Under the pieces are notes generated by a model. The model was not told the origin of the DNA and made no database searches. It saw only the letters and a program-made list of their open reading frames with translations. From NCBI GenBank assembly GCA_037446355.1, contig JBBIIT010000015.1, forward strand, positions 1 through 61,860: a stretch of 61,860 nucleotides of DNA, in the 5' to 3' direction. A program made the position numbers and the translations under genes. This DNA comes from Roseiarcus sp037446355. Lineage in GTDB: Bacteria; Pseudomonadota; Alphaproteobacteria; Rhizobiales; Beijerinckiaceae. Of this stretch, positions 24,852 to 34,376 are shown one piece after another (within the stretch, counting starts at the first letter, position 1; every line of letters begins with the position of its first letter).

Positions 24852-25790
24852 ATGGCGGCGTTCCTGACCCGTCGCATCGGGCTCGCGTTCGTGACTCTGT
24901 TCACGGTTTTGACGCTGGTGTTCTTCATCATGCGCGTCTTGCCCGGCGATCCCGCGCAAGTAATCCTTGGCGATCAGGCCTCGCGCGAGGCGATCGAGGC
25001 GCTGCATGTTCGCCTGGGCCTCGATCAACCCCTTGCGGCGCAGTACGTCCGCTTTCTCACCGGCGCACTGCGCGGCGACTGGGGCCTATCGATGGTGTCG
25101 GGACGCCCGGTGCTCGGCGAAGTGATGAAGGTGCTGCCATGGACGCTGGAACTGTCCGCGGTCTCGCTCGCATTAGGCGTCATTCTCGGCGTCCCGCTCG
25201 GCGTCTGGGCAGCAGTTCGACGCAATCGATTTCTCGATTACGTGATCCGCGCGGGATCGCTGGCCGGCCTCTCGTTTCCGGCCTTCGTCGCCGCGATCGT
25301 ATTGCTGCTGCTGTTCGCGATTGAACTACGCTGGTTTCCAGTCATTTCCGCGCGAAGAGGCAGCCTTGGCGCCTGGACGCAATCGATCGCTTTGCCCGCG
25401 CTCAGTCTCGGCCTGAACGCCGCGGCCTACCTCACGCGCGTCACGCGCTCGGCGATGCTGGAGGCGCTCTCCGAGGACTACATTCGCACCGCGACGGCGA
25501 AGGGTGTGCCGAGCCGGATCGTCATTTGGCGGCACGCGCTGCGCAACGCGGCCATCCCTATCATCACGGTCGCCGGGCTCTATCTCTCGACCTTGATCGG
25601 CAATTCGGTGCTCACTGAAATCGTGTTCAGCCGCCCCGGCCTCGGCAAGTTGATCGTCGGCGCCCTCAGCCAACGCGACTACACGATGCTTCAAGGCCTG
25701 ATGGTGATCTATACGCTGTGCGTCGTCGTCGTGAACCTGATCTCCGATCTCGCCTACGGCGTCGCCGATCCCCGGGTGAGCTACGGATGA
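24852..25790 (+). CDS. ABC transporter permease, DppB type
   Basis: 312 residues. The N-terminal FLTRRIGLAFVTLFTVLTLV is characteristic of DppB/OppB permeases. Six membrane segments can be placed, and the EAA loop that docks with the ATPase is LSEDYIRTATAKGVPSRIVI. It starts 29 bases after the binding-protein gene and overlaps the next permease by 4 bases (ATGA). Confidence 0.92.
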   Translation: MAAFLTRRIGLAFVTLFTVLTLVFFIMRVLPGDPAQVILGDQASREAIEALHVRLGLDQPLAAQYVRFLTGALRGDWGLSMVSGRPVLGEVMKVLPWTLELSAVSLALGVILGVPLGVWAAVRRNRFLDYVIRAGSLAGLSFPAFVAAIVLLLLFAIELRWFPVISARRGSLGAWTQSIALPALSLGLNAAAYLTRVTRSAMLEALSEDYIRTATAKGVPSRIVIWRHALRNAAIPIITVAGLYLSTLIGNSVLTEIVFSRPGLGKLIVGALSQRDYTMLQGLMVIYTLCVVVVNLISDLAYGVADPRVSYG

Positions 25791-26638
25791 GCGCCAGATC
25801 CCCTGTCGGCGTCGTTAGCTGGCTGCGCGCCAACAAGGGCGCCGCCGCGGGGCTTGCCGTGCTGATTCTGCTCGTGCTCGCGGCCGTGCTCGCGCCTTGG
25901 CTTGCGCCCTTTGATCCGCTCGAACAGGACATAATGAACCGCCTCAAGCCGCCCTCCCACGAGCATTGGCTGGGCGCGGACTATTTTGGCCGCGACACGC
26001 TTTCGCGCCTACTTTATGGCGCGCGGGTCTCTTTGGCGATCGGCGCCGCCGCGACGCTGATCGCGATGATAGCGGGCGCCGCAATCGGTCTGTTCGCGGG
26101 CTGGCGCGGCGGCGGCTTCGACGCGGCGGCGATGCAGTTGATGGACATGCTGCTTGCCTTTCCCTCGCTTATTCTCGGGCTGATCGTTGTGGCCATGCTC
26201 GGCCCTTCGATGCCTAATATCATCGCCGCCATCGCGCTGACTTCCATTCCCACTTTCGCGCGCGTCGCGCGTGCGCCGACCATCGTGATGAAACGGCGCG
26301 AGTTCGTCGAAGCCGGTCGTTCGCTCGGCTTCTCCGACGCGCGTCTCATCTTGCGCCATGTGTTGCCCAACATCTTTCCCGAGATTCTCGTGATGGGAAC
26401 GCTGTGGCTCGCCAATGCAATCCGAACCGAGGCGTCGCTCGCGTTCATCGGCCTCGGCCTCAAGCCGCCGACGCCGACGTGGGGCGGGATGATCCGCGAG
26501 GGATTCGACAACATCCTCGATTCGGCATGGCTGGCGATGGTTCCAAGTGTCGCGATCCTAGTCGTAGTTTTCGCACTCAACCTGTTGGGCGACGGATTAC
26601 GCGACGCGATCGATCCTAAACTGAGGAACGACCCGTGA
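25787..26638 (+). CDS. ABC transporter permease, DppC type
   Basis: 283 residues of the DppC/OppC permease family. The first membrane segment is AAGLAVLILLVLAAVLAPWL. The periplasmic HWLGADYFGRDTLSRLLYGA block is diagnostic, and the EAA loop reads FVEAGRSLGFSDARLILRHV. The ATG at 25787 overlaps the DppB-type stop, and its own TGA overlaps the GTG of the ATPase gene. It is translationally coupled within one operon. Confidence 0.92.
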   Translation: MSARSPVGVVSWLRANKGAAAGLAVLILLVLAAVLAPWLAPFDPLEQDIMNRLKPPSHEHWLGADYFGRDTLSRLLYGARVSLAIGAAATLIAMIAGAAIGLFAGWRGGGFDAAAMQLMDMLLAFPSLILGLIVVAMLGPSMPNIIAAIALTSIPTFARVARAPTIVMKRREFVEAGRSLGFSDARLILRHVLPNIFPEILVMGTLWLANAIRTEASLAFIGLGLKPPTPTWGGMIREGFDNILDSAWLAMVPSVAILVVVFALNLLGDGLRDAIDPKLRNDP

Positions 26639-28425
26639 ACGGCGAACCGCTCCTCACGGTCGAGAATTTGGGCGTCGATTTCCGCGTCGAGGGCGCTTGG
26701 CGGCCGGCGGTTTCCGAGCTTTCCTTCTCCCTTGGCGGGCGCGAGACGCTTGCCATCGTCGGAGAATCCGGTTCGGGGAAAAGCGTCACCGCGCTCGCGA
26801 TCATGCGGCTGTTGCCTGGCGCCAGCAGCCGCGTCCGAGGCGCCATCCGCTTCAACGGGCAAACACTTTCTAGCCTTTCCGACGAAGCGATGCGAACTCT
26901 TCGCGGCGACGCGATGACGATGATTTTTCAAGAGCCGATGACGAGCCTCAATCCTGTGCTCACCGTCGGGTTTCAGATCGGCGAGGCCTTGGTGTATCAT
27001 CGCGGCCTTACGCGCGCGGCGGCGCGAAGCGAAGCACTGCGCTTGCTGGAGCGGGTGAAGGTGCCCGCGGCGCGACAGCGGATCGCGGAACATCCTCACC
27101 GCTTCAGCGGCGGTATGCGGCAGCGCGTGATGATCGCGATGGCGCTCGCATGCAAGCCGAAGCTCCTAATCGCGGACGAACCGACGACGGCGCTCGATGT
27201 GACCGTGCAGGCCGAAATTCTCGAGTTGATCAAACAACTGCAGACCGAAGAGGGCATGTCGGTCGTGTTCATCACGCATGACATGGGCGTCGTCGCCGAG
27301 ATTGCCGACCGCGTCGTCGTGATGTGTCGCGGGGAGAAGATCGAAGAGGGCAATGCCAAGAAAATACTGCTTTCGCCGCGTGAGACATACACGAAGGTTT
27401 TGCTCGCGGCTGTGCCGTTGCCGGGTTCAATGAGGGGCGAATCCAGACCCAAGCCCTTCGATCTCGGCGACACCGGGGAAAACGTCGCGCCCATCATGCC
27501 GGACCCGTCGCTCCCGCTGCTTGTTGTCGAGAACCTCGTGACGCGGTTTCCAATTCGATCGGGTCTGATCGGCCGCATCACCGCGCGCGTACATGCGGTG
27601 GAAAATGTCAGTTTTTCGATCGGCTCCGGCGAGACGTTGGCCTTGGTCGGCGAATCCGGCTGCGGCAAGTCGACCGTCGGGCGCTCGATCCTTCGACTGG
27701 TGGAACCCGTCGGCGGTGCGGTGCTGTTTGAAGGGCGCGACATGCTGGCGCTCGCGCGCGAACCGCTGCGCGCGGCGCGCCAGCGGATGCAGATGATCTT
27801 TCAAGACCCGTTCGGAAGCCTCAATCCCCGCATGAGCGTTGGCGCCGCGATCGCGGAACCCATTATCGTTCATGGCCTCGCCAACGCGCGGCAGGCCGTC
27901 GACCGTGTCGCGGACTTACTGCGCAAGGTAGGCCTCACGCCTGACATGGCGAGTCGGCTGCCGCATGAATTCTCGGGAGGTCAGCGTCAGCGGATCGCCA
28001 TCGCACGGGCGCTCGCGTTGGGGCCGAAGCTTATCGTCGCCGACGAGGCGGTGTCCGCGCTCGATGTTTCCGTAAAGGCGCGTGTCGTCAATTTATTGAT
28101 GCGCTTGCAAGCGGAACTGGGCTTGGCGTTCCTCTTCATATCTCACGACATTGCGGTCGTCGAGCGCATCAGCCACCGGGTCGCGGTCATGTTCCTGGGT
28201 GAAATCGTCGAGATCGGCCCGCGTGCGGCGATCCTTGAGGACGCGCGTCATCCGTACACTCGCGAATTGATTTCATCGGTTCCGACCCCCGATCCTTCGC
28301 GCAGAACATTTCGTCGAGCGGTGGAAACCAAGGAGGCCGCCAATTCGTTGCGCGCGGTCGACTATCGTCCGCCAAGGCGCGAGTACCGGGAAGTTGGTCC
28401 GGGCCATTGGGTGGGCGAGTTTTGA
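26635..28425 (+). CDS. fused ABC ATPase (DppD-DppF type)
   Basis: 596 residues holding two complete nucleotide-binding domains. The first (about 1-265) has Walker A GESGSGKS, signature FSGGMRQR and Walker B LLIADEPTTALD. The second (from about 290) has GESGCGKS, FSGGQRQR and LIVADEAVSALD. Each ends in the peptide-transporter C-terminal extension (SPRETYTKVLLAAVPLPG; HPYTRELISSVPTPDP). In most dipeptide systems these are two separate genes. Both domains look catalytically competent. The GTG start overlaps the previous stop. It is the last gene of the transporter operon. Confidence 0.93.
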   Translation: MNGEPLLTVENLGVDFRVEGAWRPAVSELSFSLGGRETLAIVGESGSGKSVTALAIMRLLPGASSRVRGAIRFNGQTLSSLSDEAMRTLRGDAMTMIFQEPMTSLNPVLTVGFQIGEALVYHRGLTRAAARSEALRLLERVKVPAARQRIAEHPHRFSGGMRQRVMIAMALACKPKLLIADEPTTALDVTVQAEILELIKQLQTEEGMSVVFITHDMGVVAEIADRVVVMCRGEKIEEGNAKKILLSPRETYTKVLLAAVPLPGSMRGESRPKPFDLGDTGENVAPIMPDPSLPLLVVENLVTRFPIRSGLIGRITARVHAVENVSFSIGSGETLALVGESGCGKSTVGRSILRLVEPVGGAVLFEGRDMLALAREPLRAARQRMQMIFQDPFGSLNPRMSVGAAIAEPIIVHGLANARQAVDRVADLLRKVGLTPDMASRLPHEFSGGQRQRIAIARALALGPKLIVADEAVSALDVSVKARVVNLLMRLQAELGLAFLFISHDIAVVERISHRVAVMFLGEIVEIGPRAAILEDARHPYTRELISSVPTPDPSRRTFRRAVETKEAANSLRAVDYRPPRREYREVGPGHWVGEF

Positions 28426-28575
28426 ACAAAGCGATATCCCGTGCGCGAAAGCGATTTCCGTTATGGCTTCGAGATAGCTGCTGAAGAGGGCCGCTACCTT
28501 ACTGGTGTCCAACGATCGCGCCAACGCGGTGAACCCGGCGATGTCGGGAAACAGATTCGCGATCTCGCGTATCTG
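28426..28575 (-). pseudogene. fragment of adenylate/guanylate cyclase catalytic domain
   Basis: About 50 codons on the minus strand read FPDIAGFTALARSLDTSKVA and then LEAITEIAFAHGIS. This matches the start of class III nucleotide cyclase domains (pattern F.DI.GFT.L...L........ L......A...I..HGG). The metal-binding Asp of FPDIAGFT is present, but the rest of the roughly 170-residue domain is missing and no start or downstream continuation is visible. It is a relic immediately downstream of the transporter operon, in opposite orientation. Confidence 0.55.
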
Positions 28576-29040
28576 GCCGCCGAGCGGCCGAAACAGGCGA
28601 ATTGCGTTCCCGCATTCACCCGAACACAAGGAGCGGCGGGCATAGGATTGGCTGACGCCCCGGACTCTCGGCGAAGTTGCCGCGCGACCGCGCGTTCCGC
28701 GCATGCAAACCGAATGCGGCGCACGCTTGACCGCGACGGATCCGACTGCGCGCGGTTCATCGATGCTGGCGAAACACCGCCCCCGCCCCTCCACTTCGAT
28801 AAAGTCGCCCCGCGCGGCAACTGCGCCCATTCGACCCACGCCCCCTTCCCGTAGCGGCGTCAGCGGCGGCGGAGCGCATCGTAAGAGTTCCGCCGCCGGC
28901 GTTCACGCTCGGCTCGCGTTGCCAGAACTTCCGCTTAGGCGAAGGCGTGAGGCCGCGAGCCGCAGCGCATCTCGATGGGGTGACGGCGTTCGCGCGCCAA
29001 TTGATACGCGAGCGCACACGGGAGGTCTGGCGCCCCCGGC
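28576..29040. other. intergenic stretch without a recognisable gene
   Basis: Very GC-rich sequence with overlapping short open frames on both strands, none with family motifs. It separates the cyclase relic from the end of the hydrogenase operon. I see no clear terminator with a T tract for the hydrogenase transcript. Confidence 0.5.
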
Positions 29041-30789
29041 CTAGACAATCCTGATATCGGCGAGGCTAGCGCCGTCGTCGCCCGCCACATGCACCGCGCA
29101 TGCGATGCAGGGATCGAAGGAATGGATCGTGCGCTGGATCTCGATCGGCCGCTTGGGATCGGCAAGTTGGTGCCGGTCGGCCAAGGCCGCTTCGTAGGCG
29201 CCGGGTTGGCCCTGCGGATCGCGCGGCCCGGCATTCCAGGTGGAGGGCACCACCGCCTGATAATTGGCGATTTTGCCGTCCTCGATGACGATCCAGTGCG
29301 CCAAGGCGCCGCGCGGCGCCTCCAGAACGCCAACGCCTCTGGCCGTTCGCGGCCAGACAGAGGGCTCCCATTTGGCGGGGTTATGGACCGCGACGTCGCC
29401 GGCGCGGATATTGGCGATCATGGCGTCCAACCAACCGGACATCTGATCGACGATGATCTTCGATTCCAGCGTGCGCGCGGCGGTGCGCCCGAGCGTCGAA
29501 AAGAGGGCTTCGATCGGCGCGTCGAGCGTCTTCAGCGCCATGCCCGCCAGTTCCTTGGTCTGCGCATGGCCAGAGGCGTAAAGCATCAATACGCGCGCGA
29601 GCGGGCCGACCTCCATCGCCTTGCCGCGCCAGCGCGGCGACTTCAACCAGGAATAACCTTTGTCAATGTCGAGCTGTTGATAGGGCGGCTTCGGCCCGTC
29701 ATAGGCGAAACTCGTTTCGCCGACGTAGGGGTGAAGCCCCTTCTCTTTGCCGCCGGAATAATCGTACCAGGAATGGGCGACGAACTCCTGCACCTGAGCG
29801 GGATCGTTGAGATCGAGAGGCTCGATGTGCGAGAGGTCGCGGCCGAGAATGATTCCGGCTGGAATGAGCTTCTTGTCCATTCGCGCGCTTCCGTCGGAAG
29901 GGAAATCGCCGACGGTCATGAAATTACCCAGGCCCTCGCCGCGCGCGAACCAGTCCCTGTAGAATCCAGCGATCGCGAGCGTATCGGGCAAATAGACCTG
30001 GTCTACGAAAGCGCGCATCTTGCCGATGATGTCGCGAATTTCGCTGAGCGTGACAATGTTGAGCGCGGTCGCCGCCGCGCCGCCGCCTTGCATGTTCGGG
30101 TCGGTCGAGATGGGCGAGGGCGCGCCGCCGACGAGAAAGTTCGGATGCGGATTCTTGCCGCCGAAGATTGCGTGCAGCCGCGCCACGTCGCGCTGCCAGG
30201 CCAGCGCCTCGAGATAATGAGCGACCGCCATCAAGTTGGCTTCCGGCGGCAGCTTATACGCCGGATGGCCCCAATAACCGCCGGCGAATATGCCGAGTTG
30301 CCCGCCTTCGACGAAGGCTTTCAGCCGCTTCTGGGTATCCGCGAAATAGCCGGGGCTCGACTTCGCGAACGAGGAAATCGACTGCGCGAGCGTCGAGGTC
30401 GCGGCCGGATCGGCCTTCAGCGCCGACACGACGTCGACCCAGTCGAGCGCGTGCAGGTGATAGAAATGCATTACGTGATCGTGTACAAATTGCGCGGCGA
30501 TCATCAGATTGCGGATCAGATTGGCGTTGGCCGGGATGTCGTAACCGAGGGCGTTTTCGACCGCGCGCACGGAGGCGACCCCATGCACCAGCGTGCAGAC
30601 GCCGCAGATCCGCTGTGCGAACGCCCAGGCCTCGCGCGGATCGCGGCCGCGCAGAATAATCTCGATGCCGCGCACCATCGTGCCGGACGAGTAGGCGGCC
30701 TTGATGGCGCCCGCCGCATCGGTTTCGACCTCGATGCGCAAATGGCCTTCGATGCGGGTAATCGGATCGACTACGACACGCTGGCTCAT
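29041..30789 (-). CDS. hynL: [NiFe]-hydrogenase large subunit, Isp-type
   Basis: 582 residues. The four nickel-binding cysteines are in RICGVC (residues about 60-65) and DPCIACAVH near the C-terminus. After that His comes a short tail (VAGDDGASLADIRIV), the peptide removed by the maturation protease once nickel is inserted. The first domain begins VDPITRIEGHLRIEVE. It catalyses H2 oxidation or evolution at the periplasmic face together with the small subunit. It is the last gene of the operon and overlaps the isp2 stop by 4 bases. The small-subunit / isp1 / isp2 / large-subunit order is that of Allochromatium/Thiocapsa-type hydrogenases (group 1e). Confidence 0.95.
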   Translation of the reverse strand: MSQRVVVDPITRIEGHLRIEVETDAAGAIKAAYSSGTMVRGIEIILRGRDPREAWAFAQRICGVCTLVHGVASVRAVENALGYDIPANANLIRNLMIAAQFVHDHVMHFYHLHALDWVDVVSALKADPAATSTLAQSISSFAKSSPGYFADTQKRLKAFVEGGQLGIFAGGYWGHPAYKLPPEANLMAVAHYLEALAWQRDVARLHAIFGGKNPHPNFLVGGAPSPISTDPNMQGGGAAATALNIVTLSEIRDIIGKMRAFVDQVYLPDTLAIAGFYRDWFARGEGLGNFMTVGDFPSDGSARMDKKLIPAGIILGRDLSHIEPLDLNDPAQVQEFVAHSWYDYSGGKEKGLHPYVGETSFAYDGPKPPYQQLDIDKGYSWLKSPRWRGKAMEVGPLARVLMLYASGHAQTKELAGMALKTLDAPIEALFSTLGRTAARTLESKIIVDQMSGWLDAMIANIRAGDVAVHNPAKWEPSVWPRTARGVGVLEAPRGALAHWIVIEDGKIANYQAVVPSTWNAGPRDPQGQPGAYEAALADRHQLADPKRPIEIQRTIHSFDPCIACAVHVAGDDGASLADIRIV

Positions 30790-32126
30790 TGTCCCGGTCC
30801 TTCAAGCGGTGCGCGCGGCTCGTCCTCAAGATTGTCGGCGACAACTTCGAGCAGCGATTCCACCTTCTTGTCCCATTTGAAATGCTTGGCGCCGAGATCG
30901 AGGGTAATGCGGCACTGGCCGCAGGCCGTGATGAATCGCTCGGCTCCGGCGGCGTCGACCTCGCGCTGTTTGAGTTGGAACGCCTGATAGCGGATCGGAT
31001 CGGCGCGGGCGTTCGAGACGACCCCCCCGCCGCCGCCGCAGCACCAAGCCAGCGCGCCGTGGTTCTCCAACTCCTTCAGCTCGATCTTCGCGGCAGCCAT
31101 CACGGCGCGCGGCGCTTCATTGACGCCGCCGCGTCGCACGAGTTGGCAGGGATCGTGGAAGCTCGCGCTCTGGTTGATCGGCTTGATCCTGACCTTGCCG
31201 TTTTCGACCGCCTCTTGCAGAAACTCGGTCATGTGGATGATGCGCACCGGCAGTTTGTCCCCATACCAGCGCGCCGCCTCCCAGCGCGCCGCGCCATAGG
31301 CGTGTCCGCACTCGGGCAGAACAAGCGTATGCGCGCCGATCTTGACGGCCGTGTCGATCAGGCGGCGCGTCATCTTCTCCTGCAATTCAAGATCGCCGTT
31401 GAGATAGCCGATGTTGGAGGCTTCGAACCCTTGAGTATGGTAGGTCCAGGAAGCGCCGAGCCTGTTCAGCACTTTGGCGGCGTCCGCGAGCGCCTTGGTG
31501 TGGTCGGTCAGTTCGGCGGGCGCGACGGTGAGAAGATAATCGGCCTTGTCGAGATCGACATTCATCTTGACGCCATATTGCTCGCCGACGTCGTGGATGA
31601 TGTCGGCAAAATCTTCGGCGGGCGTGGCGGGGCTGCCCCAGGCGCGCGCCGTGCGATCCATCAGTTGCAGGCGATCGGGGATGAGCCCGGCCTTGAACAT
31701 GCCGTGCCGCGCCTTCTTGATCAGTTCAGCGATGTCGATGCCCATCGGACAGGCGAGCGTGCAGCGGCCGCACAAGGTGCAGGCGTCAAAGATCAGCCGC
31801 TCCCATTCTTCCAGCTTTTCCAGCGTCACTCTCGGCGCCAGGCCGAACAGGCGATAGATCGGCGCGAACGGCCCGGCGTGACGCTTATAGGCCTGCTCGA
31901 AAGGTTGCAGTTTGTTGATCGGCGTATAGATCGGATTGCCGGTCGCGACGTAGAAGTGGCAAGCGTTGGCGCACATGCCGCAGCGCACGCAGGCTTCCAG
32001 ATTGGCCGCCGCGACAGCGCCGAACTCGCTGACAAAGCCCCGCATCGCCGCGCTCTGCCGCGCGTCGTCGGTCAACTCGCCTTGCGCGTCGAAAGGGACG
32101 CCGGCGGCGGTCGTCTTGGCGGTCAT
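30786..32126 (-). CDS. isp2: hydrogenase-associated Fe-S protein Isp2 (HdrD-like)
   Basis: 446 residues of the heterodisulfide-reductase D-like family. Two 4Fe-4S sites are visible: CVRCGMCANACHFY (near residue 45) and CTLCGRCTLACPMGIDIAEL (near residue 120). The C-terminal half has the Hdr-type C...CC...CxxC pattern in HDPCQL, AWCCGGGGG and TACGQC. It is encoded between isp1 and hynL, overlapping both by 4 bases. In Isp-type hydrogenases this protein is thought to relay electrons between the enzyme and the membrane cytochrome or thiol chemistry. Confidence 0.92.
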   Translation of the reverse strand: MTAKTTAAGVPFDAQGELTDDARQSAAMRGFVSEFGAVAAANLEACVRCGMCANACHFYVATGNPIYTPINKLQPFEQAYKRHAGPFAPIYRLFGLAPRVTLEKLEEWERLIFDACTLCGRCTLACPMGIDIAELIKKARHGMFKAGLIPDRLQLMDRTARAWGSPATPAEDFADIIHDVGEQYGVKMNVDLDKADYLLTVAPAELTDHTKALADAAKVLNRLGASWTYHTQGFEASNIGYLNGDLELQEKMTRRLIDTAVKIGAHTLVLPECGHAYGAARWEAARWYGDKLPVRIIHMTEFLQEAVENGKVRIKPINQSASFHDPCQLVRRGGVNEAPRAVMAAAKIELKELENHGALAWCCGGGGGVVSNARADPIRYQAFQLKQREVDAAGAERFITACGQCRITLDLGAKHFKWDKKVESLLEVVADNLEDEPRAPLEGPGQ

Positions 32127-32782
32127 ATTTCAGCCCCCCTTTGACCCAGGCGCACGCCGGTCATCGCGCGCGAAAAAGCGAACAGGACGGCGTGCATCAA
32201 CTTTCCGAACGGGAACCAGATGAGAAACGCGCAAATCGACAGAATATGGACAGCGAGCAGCGTCTCGTAGCGCGCGCCCAGATGCGCCGCCGTCAGTAGG
32301 CCGGTCAGCACCGGCAAGAAGGTGAGCAGCCAACTCAGATAATCGTCGTTGCGGGAGATCAGACGCAGCACCGGACTGCCGAGGCGATGCGCAAGCGCGG
32401 CAAGCAGCGAGGCTAACGTCAGCGCGCCGAAGACGTAAACGACATTGTTCGGCAGCGCGGGCCAGCTTAGGCCGGTCAGACCCTTGATGAACAGCACATG
32501 CGGAGCGAACAGCAATACGATGATCGCGAGACCAAAGTGAAAGATGTATCCGTTGACGAAGGTGAAAAGGCCAGCGCTCTGAAACGGCTTGTGTGGCCAC
32601 ATCTTCGTGAAGATGCTTTTGATCGCGCTCATCGGCGCGGACGGCGCTCCGGCGCGCGGCGTCGCGTGGACAAGTCGCCAGGGCAGCAGAAGCGCCCCGA
32701 CGAATCGCCACGATGCGCCGGCGATGAAAATGATCAGCGCCGCTTCCAGGGCCGGCCCGCGCGCGAATTCGAGCAGCGTCAT
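32123..32782 (-). CDS. isp1: hydrogenase membrane cytochrome b subunit Isp1 (NarI/DsrM-like)
   Basis: 219 residues with about five membrane segments, for example ALEAALIIFIAGASWRFVGA, FTFVNGYIFHFGLAIIVLLF and LAVHILSICAFLIWFPFGKL. Conserved histidines (FHFGLAI, AVHIL, KLMHAVLF) are placed as in nitrate-reductase-gamma-like b-haem proteins. It connects the periplasmic hydrogenase to the quinone pool. The ATG at 32782 overlaps the small-subunit stop by 4 bases and its stop overlaps isp2. Confidence 0.9.
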   Translation of the reverse strand: MTLLEFARGPALEAALIIFIAGASWRFVGALLLPWRLVHATPRAGAPSAPMSAIKSIFTKMWPHKPFQSAGLFTFVNGYIFHFGLAIIVLLFAPHVLFIKGLTGLSWPALPNNVVYVFGALTLASLLAALAHRLGSPVLRLISRNDDYLSWLLTFLPVLTGLLTAAHLGARYETLLAVHILSICAFLIWFPFGKLMHAVLFAFSRAMTGVRLGQRGAEI

Positions 32783-33912
32783 GGTCTGTCTCCCCCGCTC
32801 GCGGCCGTCTTGGCCGGCAGCGGCGGCTCCTTCAGGTAGGCCGCCTGATGACGGCGCGAGGCGTAGGCCGCACCGGCGCCGAGCGCGACGCCGGCCAGCG
32901 CGGCGCCGGCGAGCGCGGGACCGAGATCGCCGAGCGTCGTCGAGAGCGGACGATAGAACCCACCCTGATCCCAGAAGTCCGGCTCGGAGCAACCGAGGCA
33001 ACCGTGCCCGGATTGGATCGGAAACGAGACGCCTCCGTTCCACTTCAGCGTGGCGCAGGAATTGTAGGTGACCGGCCCCTTGCAACCGACCTTGTAGAGG
33101 CAATAGCCCTTGCGCGCGCCCTCGTCGTCGAAGCCTTCCGCGAACAGACCGCGCTCATAGAAGGGGCGGCGATAGCATCGGTCGTGAATGGTTTCGCCAA
33201 AGAACGCCTTCGGGCGGCGCAGATGGTCAAGCTCCGGCAATTTGCCGAACGAGACGATATAGGACAACGCGCCCGCCATCGCTTCGGGGATCGGCGGACA
33301 GCCGGGAATATTGACGACAGGGCGATCGGTCACGAGTTGATCGATCGCTGCGGCGCCGGTCGGATTGGGGCGCGCCTTGGGGATGCCGCCGAACGCCGCG
33401 CAGGCGCCGACCGCGATCACCGCCAGCGCGTCTTTGGCGGTTTCGTGCAGCATGTCGATATTGGCGACGCCAGCGATGGTCGAATAAAGGCCGCCATCGC
33501 GCGTCGACACCGAGCCATCGACGACGACGATATATTTGCCTTTATTGGCGGCCATCGCCGCCTTGCGCGCGTCCTCGGCGGCCTCGCCCGAGGCGGCCTG
33601 CAACGTGTGGTGGTAGTCGAGCGAGATGAAATCGAAGATCAAATTCTCCAGCGTCGGCGAGAACGAGCGCGTCAGCGATTCCGTGCAGCCGGTGCATTCC
33701 TGAAAGCTGAGCCAGATCACCGATTGTCGACGCGCTGTCGCGAGCCCTTCGGCGAACGCGGGGATCGTTTCGGCCGGCAGCGCCAGCAACGCGCCGACAT
33801 AAGAAGCGTATTTGAGAAACGCGCGCCTTGAGACGCCGCGCGCGGCGAGCATTTCGCCTAAGGTTTCTGGACGGGTCTGCGGTCGCGCGGCGCGCGGCGC
33901 CTCGATGCTCAT
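32779..33912 (-). CDS. hynS: [NiFe]-hydrogenase small subunit with Tat signal
   Basis: 377 residues. A twin-arginine signal SRRAFLK is near residues 28-34, followed by a hydrophobic stretch. Proximal-cluster ligands are in ECTGCTES, GACAAFGG and PGCPP. Medial and distal ligands are in HDRC, KGYCLYKVGC, YNSCA and GHGCLGCSEPDFWD. A C-terminal membrane segment (about LAGAALAGVALGAGAAYAS) anchors it. The proximal motif ECTGC has Gly where oxygen-tolerant membrane hydrogenases have an extra Cys, so it probably carries a standard, oxygen-sensitive-type [4Fe-4S] centre. Start chosen at 33912, overlapping the stop of the upstream HupH-like gene. Confidence 0.95.
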   Translation of the reverse strand: MSIEAPRAARPQTRPETLGEMLAARGVSRRAFLKYASYVGALLALPAETIPAFAEGLATARRQSVIWLSFQECTGCTESLTRSFSPTLENLIFDFISLDYHHTLQAASGEAAEDARKAAMAANKGKYIVVVDGSVSTRDGGLYSTIAGVANIDMLHETAKDALAVIAVGACAAFGGIPKARPNPTGAAAIDQLVTDRPVVNIPGCPPIPEAMAGALSYIVSFGKLPELDHLRRPKAFFGETIHDRCYRRPFYERGLFAEGFDDEGARKGYCLYKVGCKGPVTYNSCATLKWNGGVSFPIQSGHGCLGCSEPDFWDQGGFYRPLSTTLGDLGPALAGAALAGVALGAGAAYASRRHQAAYLKEPPLPAKTAASGGDRP

Positions 33913-34376
33913 GGAGTCTCTCCCTCGTCCTCGTCGCGTTCGCGCGTGCAAAATTCCGCAAGACGACGCGCCGCGGCCGCGATATCCGCGCGATGGCTGC
34001 GCAGGATCGCCGGGACTTCGCCGATTTCGACGCTTTCGGCGGCGATACGGTCGCCTTCACCGAAATGACGCACCCACCAGACGCCGGAATAGGCGGTCTC
34101 GAACACTTCGGTGCGGCCGGCGGATTCGATCCGCGCCTCGACCTCGCCGTGTCCAACTGCGTCCGCGAGTTCAGCGCGATCGGCGCGTGTCAGGGGCATC
34201 GCGGTCAATTCCAGAGCCGCAACGGCGCCGGTCTGGGCGAACAGCGCCAGCCGCGCGGCGATTTCGCTCAACACGGCTTGCGCCATGCCCGTCCGCTCCG
34301 GCCGCGGCGCATCGGATGGCGGGGCGAGACCCGAGTTTCGGACCGGCCCGGCGAAGCCCGCGAGTTGGGTCATCAT
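33909..34376 (-). CDS. hydrogenase accessory protein, HupH/HyaF family
   Basis: 155 residues. The core includes LSEIAARLALFAQTGAVAAL, GEVEARIESAGRTEVFETAY and SGVWWVRHF, which match the HupH/HyaF C-terminal domain. It is shorter than typical HupH (about 280 residues), so it appears to be a single-domain version. In other bacteria such proteins help assemble or protect the small-subunit clusters. It starts inside the protease stop (ATGA) and its stop overlaps the small-subunit start, which fits a role tied to that subunit. Confidence 0.8.
   Translation of the reverse strand: MMTQLAGFAGPVRNSGLAPPSDAPRPERTGMAQAVLSEIAARLALFAQTGAVAALELTAMPLTRADRAELADAVGHGEVEARIESAGRTEVFETAYSGVWWVRHFGEGDRIAAESVEIGEVPAILRSHRADIAAAARRLAEFCTRERDEDEGETP

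Noticed and set aside
29089..32144. Two long plus-strand frames (29089-30987 and 30789-32144) opposite the hydrogenase genes
   Set aside because: They are antisense shadows of hynL and isp2, which have diagnostic cysteine motifs.
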